Notes: generated from the sequence alone by a model not told the origin. A stretch of DNA of 64,000 nt from Alcaligenaceae bacterium (GCA_013416395.1 JACCEP010000006.1:62001-126000); one strand, 5' to 3'. Counted from the stretch's first letter, positions 36,911-45,400 are shown. Numbers and translations: made by a program.

Positions 36911-37702
36911 ATGTCTGACGTTAACAGCAATCATACAGCGCCCGGGGCCCGGGCGCTTCCTGAGGGCCAGCCAATTATCGAGATCGAAAAACTCAATAAA
37001 TGGTATGGCGATTTTCATGCACTCACCGACATCGACCTCACGGTTGCTTCCGGTGAACGTATTGTCATCTGTGGCCCTTCAGGGTCAGGCAAGTCGACGC
37101 TAATCCGGTGCATCAATGCCCTTGAAGCAATACAGAAGGGCCGTATTGTGGTTAATGGCATTGATTTAACCGCCAATGCACGCAATGTCGAGGCAGTGCG
37201 TCAAGAAGTGGGTATGGTGTTTCAGCAGTTCAACCTGTTTCCTCACATGACGGTGCTGCAAAACTGCATGCTGGCGCCCATGCGTTCACGCAAGATCAGC
37301 AAGGCAGCCGCCAAAGAGATTGCCATGCAGTATCTGACGCGTGTGCGTATTGCGGATCAGGCAGAAAAATATCCCAGCCAGCTTTCAGGTGGCCAGCAAC
37401 AGCGGGTCGCTATTGCGCGCGCTTTGTGCATGACGCCCAAGATCATGCTGTTTGATGAGCCCACGTCGGCACTTGACCCCGAAATGGTCAAAGAAGTGCT
37501 GGACACCATGATAGGCCTGGCGCAAGACGGCATGACCATGCTGTGCGTCACCCATGAAATGGGGTTTGCTCGCAGTGTGGCCGACCGGGTTATTTTCATG
37601 GCAGACGGGCAGGTTGTAGAACAGGCCCCGCCGACCCAGTTTTTCAGCAACCCTCAGCACGACAAGACGCGCAGCTTTCTGGGTCAGATACTTAATCATT
37701 AA
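36911..37702 (+). CDS. Amino-acid-type ABC transporter ATPase (GlnQ/HisP-like)
   Basis: A 263-residue ATPase with Walker A GPSGSGKST, Q-loop FQQFNLFPHMTV, signature LSGGQQQRVAIARAL, Walker B IMLFDEPTSALDP and H-loop CVTHEMGFA. The ATG at 36911 is favoured over TTG 36902 and GTG 36905, but no start has a strong ribosome site. It is the last gene of the importer; the sugar kinase gene begins 195 bases later. Confidence 0.94.
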   Translation: MSDVNSNHTAPGARALPEGQPIIEIEKLNKWYGDFHALTDIDLTVASGERIVICGPSGSGKSTLIRCINALEAIQKGRIVVNGIDLTANARNVEAVRQEVGMVFQQFNLFPHMTVLQNCMLAPMRSRKISKAAAKEIAMQYLTRVRIADQAEKYPSQLSGGQQQRVAIARALCMTPKIMLFDEPTSALDPEMVKEVLDTMIGLAQDGMTMLCVTHEMGFARSVADRVIFMADGQVVEQAPPTQFFSNPQHDKTRSFLGQILNH

Positions 37703-37768
37703 TCATCGGATGGTAGCGGCGGCCCCGGTTTGTGGTGCGACCTGGTGCCGTGCTTGATGAGGTGTGGA

Positions 37769-37847
37769 CTTATGACTGCCATGTCTTGTCACGTGCCTGG
37801 CAAGGTGCGGCTTATGGCTGCAGTGCCTTGTTACGTGCCTGGCGAAG
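37769..37847. repeat. Imperfect direct repeat (two 37-bp copies, 42-bp period)
   Basis: Positions 37769-37805 and 37811-37847 match at about 30 of 37 bases; both include the core ACGTGCCTGG. The repeat occupies the gap between the ABC ATPase and the sugar kinase and could hold paired regulatory sites or be a local duplication. Confidence 0.6.
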
Positions 37848-37897
37848 TTTGGCCTTGAGCCTGCCATGCCTCGTCCCTGAACAAATCGGAGAGTAGT

Positions 37898-38839
37898 TTG
37901 AATAACAAGCTAGATGTGGTCACGTTTGGTGAAGCCATGATGCTGTTGGTGGCTAATGAGCCAGGGCCGCTTGAAGATGTCGACGTATTTCACAAGCGTA
38001 CGGCAGGGGCAGAAACCAATGTTGCCATAGGCCTTGCCAGGCTAGGGCTTAGCGTAGGCTGGGCTTCCAGATTGGGCCAGGACTCCATGGCGCGCTATCT
38101 GCTGCAGACCATGCAGTCTGAGGGCATTGACTGCTCTCACGTTGTTTGCGATCCCACGCAGCGCACTGGCTTTCAGTTTAAAGGGCGGGTTCATGACGGC
38201 AGTGACCCTCCCTATGAATATCATCGTAAGGGTTCGGCAGCCAGCCTCATGCGCGTGTCAGACATCGACAGGCAATGGCTGTGCTCGGCGCGCCACTTGC
38301 ATGCGACAGGTGTGTTTTCGGCCATATCCGAAAATTGCTTTGAGCTTCAGCGCGCTGCCATGATGCTCATGCGGGAGGCCGGCCGTACGGTTTCCTTTGA
38401 TCCCAATCTTCGCCCTGGCCTGTGGGCATCCACTGAAGCCATGCGCGATGGCATTAATCAGCTGGCGTCCATGGCGCATTGGGTGTTTCCAGGCCTTGAC
38501 GAAGGAAGGCTGCTTACCGGGCATAGCCGTCCTGAAGACATTGCCGCGTTTTATCATGCACTCGGCGCAAAGGTGGTAGTTATCAAGCTTGGCGCTGAGG
38601 GTGCATTTTATTCCGCAGGCGACGATAGTGGCTATGTGCCCGGGGTCCGGGTTGAGCGCGTTGTCGATACCGTGGGAGCGGGAGACGGTTTTGCGGTGGG
38701 CGTGATCAGCGCTCTGCTTGAAGAGCTGCCCTTGCGCCGCGCGGTAGAGCGGGGTACCTGGATTGGCGCCAGGGCGGTGCAGGTGCTTGGCGATACTGAA
38801 GGGCTACCTACGCGAGCAGAACTGCTGACAGCGCTTTGA
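37898..38839 (+). CDS. kdgK: 2-keto-3-deoxygluconate kinase (PfkB/ribokinase family)
   Basis: A 313-residue ribokinase-family kinase. DVVTFGEAMMLLVANEPGPL opens the fold, TAGAETNVAIGLARLG carries the first signature, and DTVGAGDGFAVGV near residue 262 holds the catalytic Asp. The opening and MMLLV pattern match KdgK proteins. It starts with TTG at 37898, chosen for the GGAGAG site seven bases upstream. KdgK makes 2-keto-3-deoxy-6-phosphogluconate, the substrate of the aldolase encoded convergently next to it. Fructokinase remains an alternative. Confidence 0.88.
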   Translation: MNNKLDVVTFGEAMMLLVANEPGPLEDVDVFHKRTAGAETNVAIGLARLGLSVGWASRLGQDSMARYLLQTMQSEGIDCSHVVCDPTQRTGFQFKGRVHDGSDPPYEYHRKGSAASLMRVSDIDRQWLCSARHLHATGVFSAISENCFELQRAAMMLMREAGRTVSFDPNLRPGLWASTEAMRDGINQLASMAHWVFPGLDEGRLLTGHSRPEDIAAFYHALGAKVVVIKLGAEGAFYSAGDDSGYVPGVRVERVVDTVGAGDGFAVGVISALLEELPLRRAVERGTWIGARAVQVLGDTEGLPTRAELLTAL

Positions 38840-38847
38840 TAGGTAGT

Positions 38848-38881
38848 TCTCCTCAACGGTTGATAGGCCGTTGAGGAGAAA
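38848..38881. terminator. Long hairpin between kdgK and eda
   Basis: A perfect 13-bp stem (TTCTCCTCAACGG / CCGTTGAGGAGAA, 8-base loop) begins nine bases after the kdgK stop. There is no downstream U tract on the + strand, so termination efficiency is uncertain. It may act for both convergent genes. Confidence 0.6.
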
Positions 38882-38921
38882 AACCGAGACCGACTATGAC
38901 ATCGCGCGCCGGTTATTATGG

Positions 38922-38979
38922 CCGCATACACCGCATACACCGCATACACCGCATACACCGCATACACCGCATACACCGC
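38922..38979. repeat. 9-bp tandem repeat (CCGCATACA) x 6
   Basis: Six identical units of CCGCATACA plus a partial seventh end two bases before the eda stop codon. Perfect identity implies recent slippage. The period is a multiple of three but the array is outside the coding frames. Confidence 0.95.
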
Positions 38980-38980
38980 G

Positions 38981-39595
38981 TTATGCGCAGGCTTCGCGGG
39001 CCAGTGCGGTAATGGCGTCCCAACTTCTTTCAGCAACGGCTGCCTCGGGCGTTAACCATGAGCCGCCCACACATTTAACATTGGGTAGCGCCAGATACTG
39101 GCGGGCATTTGCGGCATTGATGCCGCCAGTGGGGCAGAACACGATTTCTGGCAAGGGGCCGTACAGGGCTTTTAGCAGCCCGACGCCGCCAACTGCTTCG
39201 GCCGGAAACAGCTTTTGTACGCTAAACCCCTGGTCTGCGGCAAACATAGACTCTGAGGCCGTGGCGATGCCGGGCAAAAAAGGTACTTTAAACTGATGTG
39301 CGGATCTGGCCAGCGATGGCGTCAGCCCCGGACTGACACAAAAGGCAGCCCCCGCCTCAATGGCTGCTTCAAACTGAGCCGGTGTGCGAACGGTGCCGGC
39401 ACCCACCAACGCGTCGGGCACTTCCTGGCTGATCAGCCGTATTGCGTCCAGCGCGTGCTCTGAACGTAGGGTAATTTCAAGTGTGCGCACACCACCTTGG
39501 ATTAATGCGCGCGCAAGATCGACGGCAGTTGTTATGTCTTGGATCACCATAACTGGCATGACCTGGCTTTGTTCAAGCAGTTCTAGGGCGTTCAT
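38981..39595 (-). CDS. eda: 2-dehydro-3-deoxy-phosphogluconate (KDPG) aldolase
   Basis: A 204-residue class I aldolase. VMPVMVIQDITTAVDLARAL, GGVRTLEITLRSEHALDAIR (catalytic Glu), GAGTVRTPAQFEAAIEAGA, and the Schiff-base Lys in VQKLFPAEAVGG are all present. It splits KDPG to pyruvate and glyceraldehyde 3-phosphate. Start ATG at 39595; a longer frame to 39745 would run into the LysR gene. Convergent with kdgK, so the pair converts 2-keto-3-deoxygluconate to central metabolites. Confidence 0.95.
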   Translation of the reverse strand: MNALELLEQSQVMPVMVIQDITTAVDLARALIQGGVRTLEITLRSEHALDAIRLISQEVPDALVGAGTVRTPAQFEAAIEAGAAFCVSPGLTPSLARSAHQFKVPFLPGIATASESMFAADQGFSVQKLFPAEAVGGVGLLKALYGPLPEIVFCPTGGINAANARQYLALPNVKCVGGSWLTPEAAVAERSWDAITALAREACA

Positions 39596-39725
39596 TGAAA
39601 GGTTCTCGCTACGTGGGAAGGCCCACGGCCGTGAAAGCCTGGGCAACTGGATATACATGCCGGGTTGAGCAGTGTCGTCAGCGTGTGCCTTATATTGTAG
39701 ACGGGACGCGCGACATCGTCGGCGA

Positions 39726-40658
39726 CTACTGGGCGTCGCCATCAAGATACAGCAATTGTCCCGAGTTACCCTGAAGTAATGCTTTGTTTAATTGCACGGA
39801 TTTTTTCAGATAGTCCCATAAGGCCATGACTCGTGTGGAGTGCCTGAGGTCTTCGTGGCAGTACATCCAGAAGCTGCGGGTAATGGTGATTTCGTCATGC
39901 AGCACCGGTGCGAGCCTGGGGTCTTGCTCGGCCATAAAACAGGGCAAAATCGCCAAGGATCGGCCTTGCAGTAAGGCGTGATATTGAGCGATGACACTGG
40001 TGCTTTTGAAGATGACGCGGTCAGTGGGTACGATGTCTTCCAGATAGCGCAGCCTGTCACTGAAAAGCAGTTCTTCAACGTAACCGATAAAGTCGTGCGC
40101 GGCCAGATGTGCCTTGGTGCGTATAGGAGCGCATTGCGACAAGTAGGTTTTGCTGCCGTAAAGCTTTAACGAATAATCCAACAGTTTGGTGCAGAGATAA
40201 GGCCCGCGTTGAGGGCGCTCTAGTGAAATGGCGATGTCAGCCTCTCGCTTGGAAAGGCTGATAAAGCGTGGCACAGGCATGATGTCTAGGGTAAGAGCAG
40301 GGTAGCGACGCTGAAAATCCATCATAAGTGGGGCCAGTACATAGCTGCCAAAACCTTCGGTAGACCCTACCCGCAAGTGGCCTGACAGGGTCTGCGATTG
40401 GCCTGACACCTCTTCACGAGCCTTGAGCACAGTGCCTTCTATCTGTTCTGCGTAGGCAAAAAAACGTGTGCCCTCCTCAGTAAGTGTGAAGCCGGTAGCC
40501 TTAGACTTGTCAAAAAGACGCGTGTTAAGTTCGCGCTCAAGCGTCTGTATGCGGCGCGATACGGTGGTGTGTTGCACCCCCAACCGCAGCGCCGCCGCGC
40601 TGACTCGCTGTGTGCGGGCAACTTCGAGAAAATACCGCAGACCATCCCAGTCAAGCAT
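39726..40658 (-). CDS. LysR-family transcriptional regulator
   Basis: A 310-residue LysR regulator. The winged helix is LRYFLEVARTQRVSAAALRL then GVQHTTVSRRIQTLE, and the effector domain follows from about residue 90. Start ATG at 40658 (MLDWDGL) is favoured by CGGAAC upstream; an ATG six codons earlier is possible. It diverges from a binding-protein gene and mmsA, with an inverted repeat between, so it probably regulates them. Confidence 0.92.
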   Translation of the reverse strand: MLDWDGLRYFLEVARTQRVSAAALRLGVQHTTVSRRIQTLERELNTRLFDKSKATGFTLTEEGTRFFAYAEQIEGTVLKAREEVSGQSQTLSGHLRVGSTEGFGSYVLAPLMMDFQRRYPALTLDIMPVPRFISLSKREADIAISLERPQRGPYLCTKLLDYSLKLYGSKTYLSQCAPIRTKAHLAAHDFIGYVEELLFSDRLRYLEDIVPTDRVIFKSTSVIAQYHALLQGRSLAILPCFMAEQDPRLAPVLHDEITITRSFWMYCHEDLRHSTRVMALWDYLKKSVQLNKALLQGNSGQLLYLDGDAQ

Positions 40659-40812
40659 GTGTGTTCCGTTGTGCAAAAATTAGCATTGAATGTGCAAATA
40701 TTGTGATGGTAAATACTTTTTTACACAACTACACTGGTTACATCGGCCTAGAACAGGCTGAGTCGCTCCGGCAATATGCCAATGCAATGCCACACGGTTG
40801 AGCATGCGCATC

Positions 40813-40855
40813 ATGGCTCACGCCGGTACGGCATAACGCATGGCGTGAGTGCCAT
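40813..40855. promoter_or_regulatory. Inverted repeat in the LysR divergent region
   Basis: ATGGCTCACGCC pairs with GGCGTGAGTGCCAT across a 17-base loop with a two-base bulge. It lies between the LysR gene and the orphan binding-protein gene, 60 bases before the latter's start. It could be an operator or an mRNA leader hairpin. Confidence 0.5.
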
Positions 40856-40915
40856 GTCTGAATACAACGAGAAAGCGCAAAATAAATACATAGCGCAAAG
40901 CAAACAGGAGACAAC

Positions 40916-42130
40916 ATGAATAAGTTCACTGTGTCAGCAACAGCTGCTCTTTGCATGGGCCTGGGCGGTATCGCCCACGGGGCCGATAAGCCACCCGTCA
41001 CAATAGGCGTGCTCACCGATATGTCAGGCACCTATGCCTCAATGGGTGGGCCGGGGTCGGTGGTCGCTGCTCAGCTCGCCATTGACGATTGTCTGGCTGC
41101 CGAATGCAAAGGCATGAAAATCGATCTGGTATCGGCTGACAACCAGAACAAGGCTGACGTGGGAGCCGCCAAGGCGCGCGAATGGTTTGACAGAGATGGC
41201 GTGGATGCCATTGCCGATCTGACCAATTCTGCCGTGGCACTTGCCGTTCAGGCAATTGCCAAAGAGAAGGATAAAGTAGTGATGTTTTCAGGCCCAGCGA
41301 CGACTGGCCTGACCAACGATCAATGTTCGCCGGTCGGCTTTCACTGGATGTTCGACGTGTACTCACAGTCGGTGGGTGGCGTCAAAGCCATGATCGACAA
41401 GGGTGGTAAGTCGTGGTATTTCATTACTGTTGACTATGCATTTGGCCACTCGCTTGAAAAGGGTGCGGCCGGTATGGTCAAAAAGCTGGGCGGTACTGTT
41501 GTAGGTTCCGTGCTTCATCCGCTCAATACATCTGACTTTGCGTCGTACCTGCTGCAGGCACAGAGCTCAAAGGCTGATGTGGTGGCACTGGCTGACGGCG
41601 GCGGCGACGTTGTCAACGCCATCAAGCAGGCCCGCGAGTTTGGCATCGTAGCCGGCGGTCAGCGACTGGCAGCGCTGCTTGTGTTTTTGTCCGACCTTCG
41701 CGCATTGGGGCTTCAAACCGCGCAAGGCCTGAGCTATGTTGATGGGTTCTACTGGGATTTTGACGACGCGTCACGAAAATGGTCTGCCCGTTTCGCTGAA
41801 AAATTTGAAAACAAAAAGCCGACCATGACCCAGGCTGGTGTGTATTCCAGTGTGCTGCATTACCTGAAGTCTGTTGCCGCGAGCGGTTCGGTTGAGGGCA
41901 AAGTGGTGGCTGACCAAATGCGCCAAATACCCATTAAAGACCCAATTATGCATAACGCCTCCATTCGAGCCGACGGTCGCGTCATACACGATATGTATTT
42001 GTATGAAGTAAAAACACCGGAAGAGTCTAAGGGAGAATGGGATATGTCCAAACTGCTGGCAACCATACCCGCCGCAGACGCGTTCCAGCCTTTATCTGAG
42101 TCAACTTGCCCACTGGTCAAGAAGAGCTGA
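40916..42130 (+). CDS. Branched-chain amino acid-type (Leu/Ile/Val-BP) periplasmic binding protein
   Basis: A 404-residue family 6 binding protein. Signal peptide about residues 1-23 (GIAHG-AD), then VTIGVLTDMSGTYASMGGPG. The protein is complete, but no permease or ATPase of the Liv class is encoded anywhere in this window, so it must use subunits encoded elsewhere or act as a sensor partner. AGGAGACAAC precedes the ATG. mmsA follows 35 bases later, hinting at a branched, beta-alanine- or inositol-related substrate. Confidence 0.92.
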   Translation: MNKFTVSATAALCMGLGGIAHGADKPPVTIGVLTDMSGTYASMGGPGSVVAAQLAIDDCLAAECKGMKIDLVSADNQNKADVGAAKAREWFDRDGVDAIADLTNSAVALAVQAIAKEKDKVVMFSGPATTGLTNDQCSPVGFHWMFDVYSQSVGGVKAMIDKGGKSWYFITVDYAFGHSLEKGAAGMVKKLGGTVVGSVLHPLNTSDFASYLLQAQSSKADVVALADGGGDVVNAIKQAREFGIVAGGQRLAALLVFLSDLRALGLQTAQGLSYVDGFYWDFDDASRKWSARFAEKFENKKPTMTQAGVYSSVLHYLKSVAASGSVEGKVVADQMRQIPIKDPIMHNASIRADGRVIHDMYLYEVKTPEESKGEWDMSKLLATIPAADAFQPLSESTCPLVKKS

Positions 42131-42165
42131 TTGTTTAAATACATAATTTGTCCAAGGAGACAACA

Positions 42166-43659
42166 ATGAGTGCAGTTCCCCGTATCCCATTATTGATCGG
42201 CGGCAAGCTGATGCAGTCGAAAACAACTGAATGGAGGGATGTGCTCAATCCCGCTACCCAAGAAGTTGTTGCGCAAGTGCCGTTTGCCACCCAAGAAGAG
42301 CTGGACCATGCAGTCGCGAATGCCAAGGAGGCCTTCAAAGCCTGGCGCGAGACCAGCCAGTCTAAACGCACCCAGATCATGATGAACCTGGCGCGTTTGG
42401 TTCGTGACAACATCAAGCCTCTGGCCAAGTCAATCTCGCTTGAACACGGAAAAACCTTGCCTGATGCTGAAGGCGAAGTTGGGCGTGGTCTTGAAGTTAT
42501 TGAGCACGCCTGCGCCATGACCTCGCTGCAGCTGGGCGAATACGCCGAGAATGCTGCTACCGGTATCGACGTTTATACGCTGATTCAGCCACTTGGCGTG
42601 TGTGCGGGCATCACCGCATTTAACTTTCCCATCATGCTGCCGTGCTTTATGTTCCCCATGGCGATTACGGCAGGCAATACCTTCATACTGAAGCCCTCTG
42701 AGCAAGACCCCAGCTCGTCATTGATGCTGGCTCAGCTAGCCCTCGAGGCCGGCCTGCCACCGGGCGTACTCAACGTCATTCATGGTGGCCCCGACACCGC
42801 CAACGGGCTGTGCGATCACCCTGACATCAAGGCCATCTCATTTATCGGCTCGACCCATGTTGGCACGCACATTTATGAGCGCGCCTCAAAAGGGGGTAAA
42901 CGCTGCCAGTCCATGATGGGCGCCAAGAACCACTGCGTCATTTTGCCCGATGCTGACAAAGAGGTTGCCCTGAACCAGTTGGTAGGAGCAGCCTTTGGTG
43001 CCGCAGGTCAGCGCTGCATGGCAACCTCCGTGGCCGTACTGGTGGGCGAGGCCCGCGACTGGTTGCCTGACTTTGTCGAGCGCGCCAAAAAGCTCAAGGT
43101 AAACATTGGGTCCGATAGCAGTGCAGACCTCGGCCCGCTGGTGTCACCCACGGCCCTGAAGCGGGTAGAAGGGCTGATCCAGAAGGGCGTAGACGAAGGT
43201 GCCGAGCTTCTGCTTGATGGGCGAAACCTGACGGTGAAGGGTTACGAAAAGGGTAACTTTGTCGGGCCGACGATATTCAATGGTGTCACGGCTGACATGA
43301 CGATATATCGCGAAGAAGTATTCGGGCCGGTTTTGTGTGTGGCGGGTGTAGATACGCTTGAAGAGGCGGTCGACTACATCAACCAGAACCCCAACGGCAA
43401 CGGCGTGGCTATATTTACGCAGGATGGCGGTGCAGCCCGTTATTTTCAGCACAATATAGATGTCGGCCAGATCGGCATCAATATCCCCATCCCCGTGCCA
43501 GTCGCATGGTTTAGTTTCACGGGCTCGCGCGCTTCCAAGTTGGGCGACCTTGGCCCCAATGGCAAACAGGCTGTTCATTTTTGGACACAAACAAAAACCG
43601 TGACGGCACGCTGGCAGGCACACGCGCAAGGCGTAAATACCACCATTGCCATGAAGTAA
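42166..43659 (+). CDS. mmsA: CoA-acylating methylmalonate-semialdehyde dehydrogenase
   Basis: A 497-residue aldehyde dehydrogenase. ITAFNFPIMLPCFMFPMAIT, the NAD site FIGSTHVG, the distinctive KNHCVILPDAD and the catalytic Cys in GAAGQRCMATSVAVLVG are features of MmsA/IolA, as are GQIGINIPIPVPVAWFSFTG and its lack of the general-base Glu motif found in other ALDHs. It converts (methyl)malonate semialdehyde to propionyl- or acetyl-CoA in valine, beta-alanine or inositol breakdown. ATG at 42166 has AAGGAG seven bases ahead. Confidence 0.95.
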   Translation: MSAVPRIPLLIGGKLMQSKTTEWRDVLNPATQEVVAQVPFATQEELDHAVANAKEAFKAWRETSQSKRTQIMMNLARLVRDNIKPLAKSISLEHGKTLPDAEGEVGRGLEVIEHACAMTSLQLGEYAENAATGIDVYTLIQPLGVCAGITAFNFPIMLPCFMFPMAITAGNTFILKPSEQDPSSSLMLAQLALEAGLPPGVLNVIHGGPDTANGLCDHPDIKAISFIGSTHVGTHIYERASKGGKRCQSMMGAKNHCVILPDADKEVALNQLVGAAFGAAGQRCMATSVAVLVGEARDWLPDFVERAKKLKVNIGSDSSADLGPLVSPTALKRVEGLIQKGVDEGAELLLDGRNLTVKGYEKGNFVGPTIFNGVTADMTIYREEVFGPVLCVAGVDTLEEAVDYINQNPNGNGVAIFTQDGGAARYFQHNIDVGQIGINIPIPVPVAWFSFTGSRASKLGDLGPNGKQAVHFWTQTKTVTARWQAHAQGVNTTIAMK

Positions 43660-43703
43660 GCTTATAACCAATAACTATATATTATTCTTTCTATATTACA
43701 TAT

Positions 43704-43732
43704 AATAGCCCTTCCTAAAGGGCTATTTTTTT
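43704..43732 (+). terminator. Intrinsic terminator abutting the CysB-like start codon
   Basis: A 10-bp stem (AATAGCCCTT / AAGGGCTATT, loop CCTA) is followed by six T residues, and ATG of the LysR gene begins directly after. It ends the mmsA transcript, or acts as an attenuator for the regulator. Confidence 0.85.
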
Positions 43733-44683
43733 ATGAATCTCCAGCAATTTCGCTTCGTACGCGAAACAATACGACGTAATTTCAATCTTACCGATGCGGC
43801 GCGTGCGCTTTTTACCTCTCAACCGGGTGTATCCAAGTCTATTATTGAGTTCGAAGACGAGCTGGGCATCAAGATATTTGAGCGTCATGGCAAGCGCATT
43901 AAAGGCTTGACCAAACCTGGTCAGTCAGTCGCCATGGTTATAGACCGTATCATGCGCGAGGTCGATAACCTCAAAAAAGTAAGCGATGAGTTTGCCCGGC
44001 GCGACGAGGGAAGCCTGGTTATAGGCTGTACCCACGCACAGGCGCGCTACATACTGCCAAAGGTTATTCCACAGTTTCGCAAGCGCTTTCCGAAAGTGCA
44101 CGTTTCGCTCGCCGAGGGCAACCCACCTCATTTGGCCAAGCTGGTGCTGCACGAGCATGCCGACGTAGCAATAGCCACAGAAACCCTGGCACATACCCCG
44201 GGCTTGGCCGCCATGCCCGTGTACTCATGGGAACACACCATTGTTGTCTTGCCTGACCACCCGTTGGCTCAGCTTAAATCCAGCGAAGCCAAAAACATCA
44301 CGCTTGAGGCCATTGCCAAATACCCCATTGTTACGTATGACCATGCCTTTTCCGGTCGCAACTCCATAGATCAGGCATTCTCGGCCGTCGGGCTCCAGCC
44401 TGACATCGTTCTTGAGGCCATTGACGCAGACGTCATTAAAACCTATGTCGACGTGGGGCTGGGCATCGGTATTATTGCTGGCATGGCGTATGACCCGCGC
44501 CGTGACAAGGGCCTGGTTGGTCTTCCGGTGGGGCATCTGTTTGGCACGCATACCACCCGCGTAGCGGTCAAGTCTGGCGTGTTTCTACGTGATTACGTGT
44601 ACGTGCTGCTCGAAATGCTGGCGCCGGCGCTCACACGCGAAGTGGTGCAGGAAGCCATAGATCGCAGCCCCAAGGCTGAATAG
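43733..44683 (+). CDS. CysB-like LysR-family regulator
   Basis: A 316-residue LysR protein of the CysB/Cbl type: MNLQQFRFVRETIRRNFNLT, helix-turn-helix ALFTSQPGVSKSIIEFEDEL, then HGKRIKGLTKPGQ. CysB proteins control sulfur assimilation genes with O-acetylserine as inducer. None of those genes is visible here. The start agrees with family N termini, but no ribosome site lies at normal distance: a terminator-like hairpin and T run abut the ATG, and GGG in the hairpin's 3' arm is 11-13 bases upstream. Confidence 0.93.
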   Translation: MNLQQFRFVRETIRRNFNLTDAARALFTSQPGVSKSIIEFEDELGIKIFERHGKRIKGLTKPGQSVAMVIDRIMREVDNLKKVSDEFARRDEGSLVIGCTHAQARYILPKVIPQFRKRFPKVHVSLAEGNPPHLAKLVLHEHADVAIATETLAHTPGLAAMPVYSWEHTIVVLPDHPLAQLKSSEAKNITLEAIAKYPIVTYDHAFSGRNSIDQAFSAVGLQPDIVLEAIDADVIKTYVDVGLGIGIIAGMAYDPRRDKGLVGLPVGHLFGTHTTRVAVKSGVFLRDYVYVLLEMLAPALTREVVQEAIDRSPKAE

Positions 44684-44979
44684 CAGCCCTGGCGTTGGCG
44701 CTTCGCCGCCCTGACGTCACCTTCTCGCCGCCGCCATGCTCTTCTTAAGCGTGGCGTGGTGCTGTGCTGCCGCGCAGCACCTCTGCTGCAATGCATAAGC
44801 CATATCGAATACTTACCCCGCGTTGTTCCACGGCACGCTAATAGCGGGGCTGTCAGCCGTCGCGAGCAGGCAGCTTCCCGGCAGTATCTGTATCTTTAAT
44901 GTCACGTTGCCGTACCTAGCCGCCGTAGCTCCCAAATTGGCACCGGCAAAACAACCAAAAAACACATCTTACAGCCACC
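44684..44979. other. Intergenic region without a recognised gene
   Basis: About 300 bases after the CysB-like gene contain several GC-rich short palindromes (for example TGCTGCCGCGCAGCA near 44766) but no credible reading frame on either strand. Confidence 0.4.
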
Positions 44980-45031
44980 CCAAATAGACACTCCAAATAG
45001 ACGCACCGAATAGACGCACCGAATAGACGCA
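44980..45031. repeat. 13-bp tandem repeat x 4
   Basis: Four units of CCGAATAGACGCA or a close variant (first two have CCAAATAG; the first also differs at the end), plus a partial fifth. It abuts the left end of the palindromic element at 45037. Confidence 0.9.
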
Positions 45032-45036
45032 CCGCA

Positions 45037-45264
45037 GCCTTCGTGCGAGCTGGGGCTGTTTGCCGGGATTAGGAATGCGCCGCGCGCACGTGCCTGAGCG
45101 GGGATGCAAGGCCGCAACTGTTCGAGCGGGACGCTTGTCTGGAGCCCAGTGGGCTCCAGACCCCGCGAGTTTTGCGGCCGCCCCGATCAGGTATGGGCGT
45201 GTGGGAAGTCGGGCACTGCCCGACCGCATGACGGCCGGCAAACAGCCCCAGCTCGCACGAAGGC
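45037..45264. mobile_element. MITE-like palindromic element, copy A
   Basis: A 228-bp element bounded by perfect 30-bp inverted repeats (45037-45066 and 45235-45264; outer end GCCTTCGTGCGAGCTGGGGC). Inside are two further strong palindromes, TCTGGAGCCC/GGGCTCCAGA around 45158 and GTCGGGCA/TGCCCGAC around 45216. A second copy lies inverted at 60808-61034. It holds no transposase; small open frames within are an effect of high GC. Homology between copies extends about 13 bases past the right end (GTCAGAAGAACCA). No target-site duplication is evident. Confidence 0.8.
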
Positions 45265-45400
45265 GTCAGAAGAACCAATCGCAGCAATAACCGGTTTGCG
45301 GCCACCCTAACCAAGCACGCGCGTTCGGGAAGTCAGACACCGCCCGGCCGAATCACAGTCATAAACCATCCCCCGCTCACCCGAAAGCGACCAACTTGTA
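45265..45400. repeat. Diverged relic of the MITE-like element
   Basis: The stretch GGGAAGTCAGACACCGCCCG at about 45328-45347 and the bases following (to about 45390, ending CGCTCACCCGAAAGCGA) align with the right third of copy A (GGGAAGTCGGGCACTGCCCG ... CTCGCACGAAGG) with many substitutions. I read it as an older partial copy. Confidence 0.5.

Noticed and set aside
38922-38979. CRISPR-like short repeats
   Set aside because: Contiguous 9-bp units without spacers; a simple tandem repeat.
45060-45314. Several 60-80 codon frames on both strands, shared with 60784-61030
   Set aside because: They are open because the palindromic element is GC-rich and repeated; none has a ribosome site or domain.
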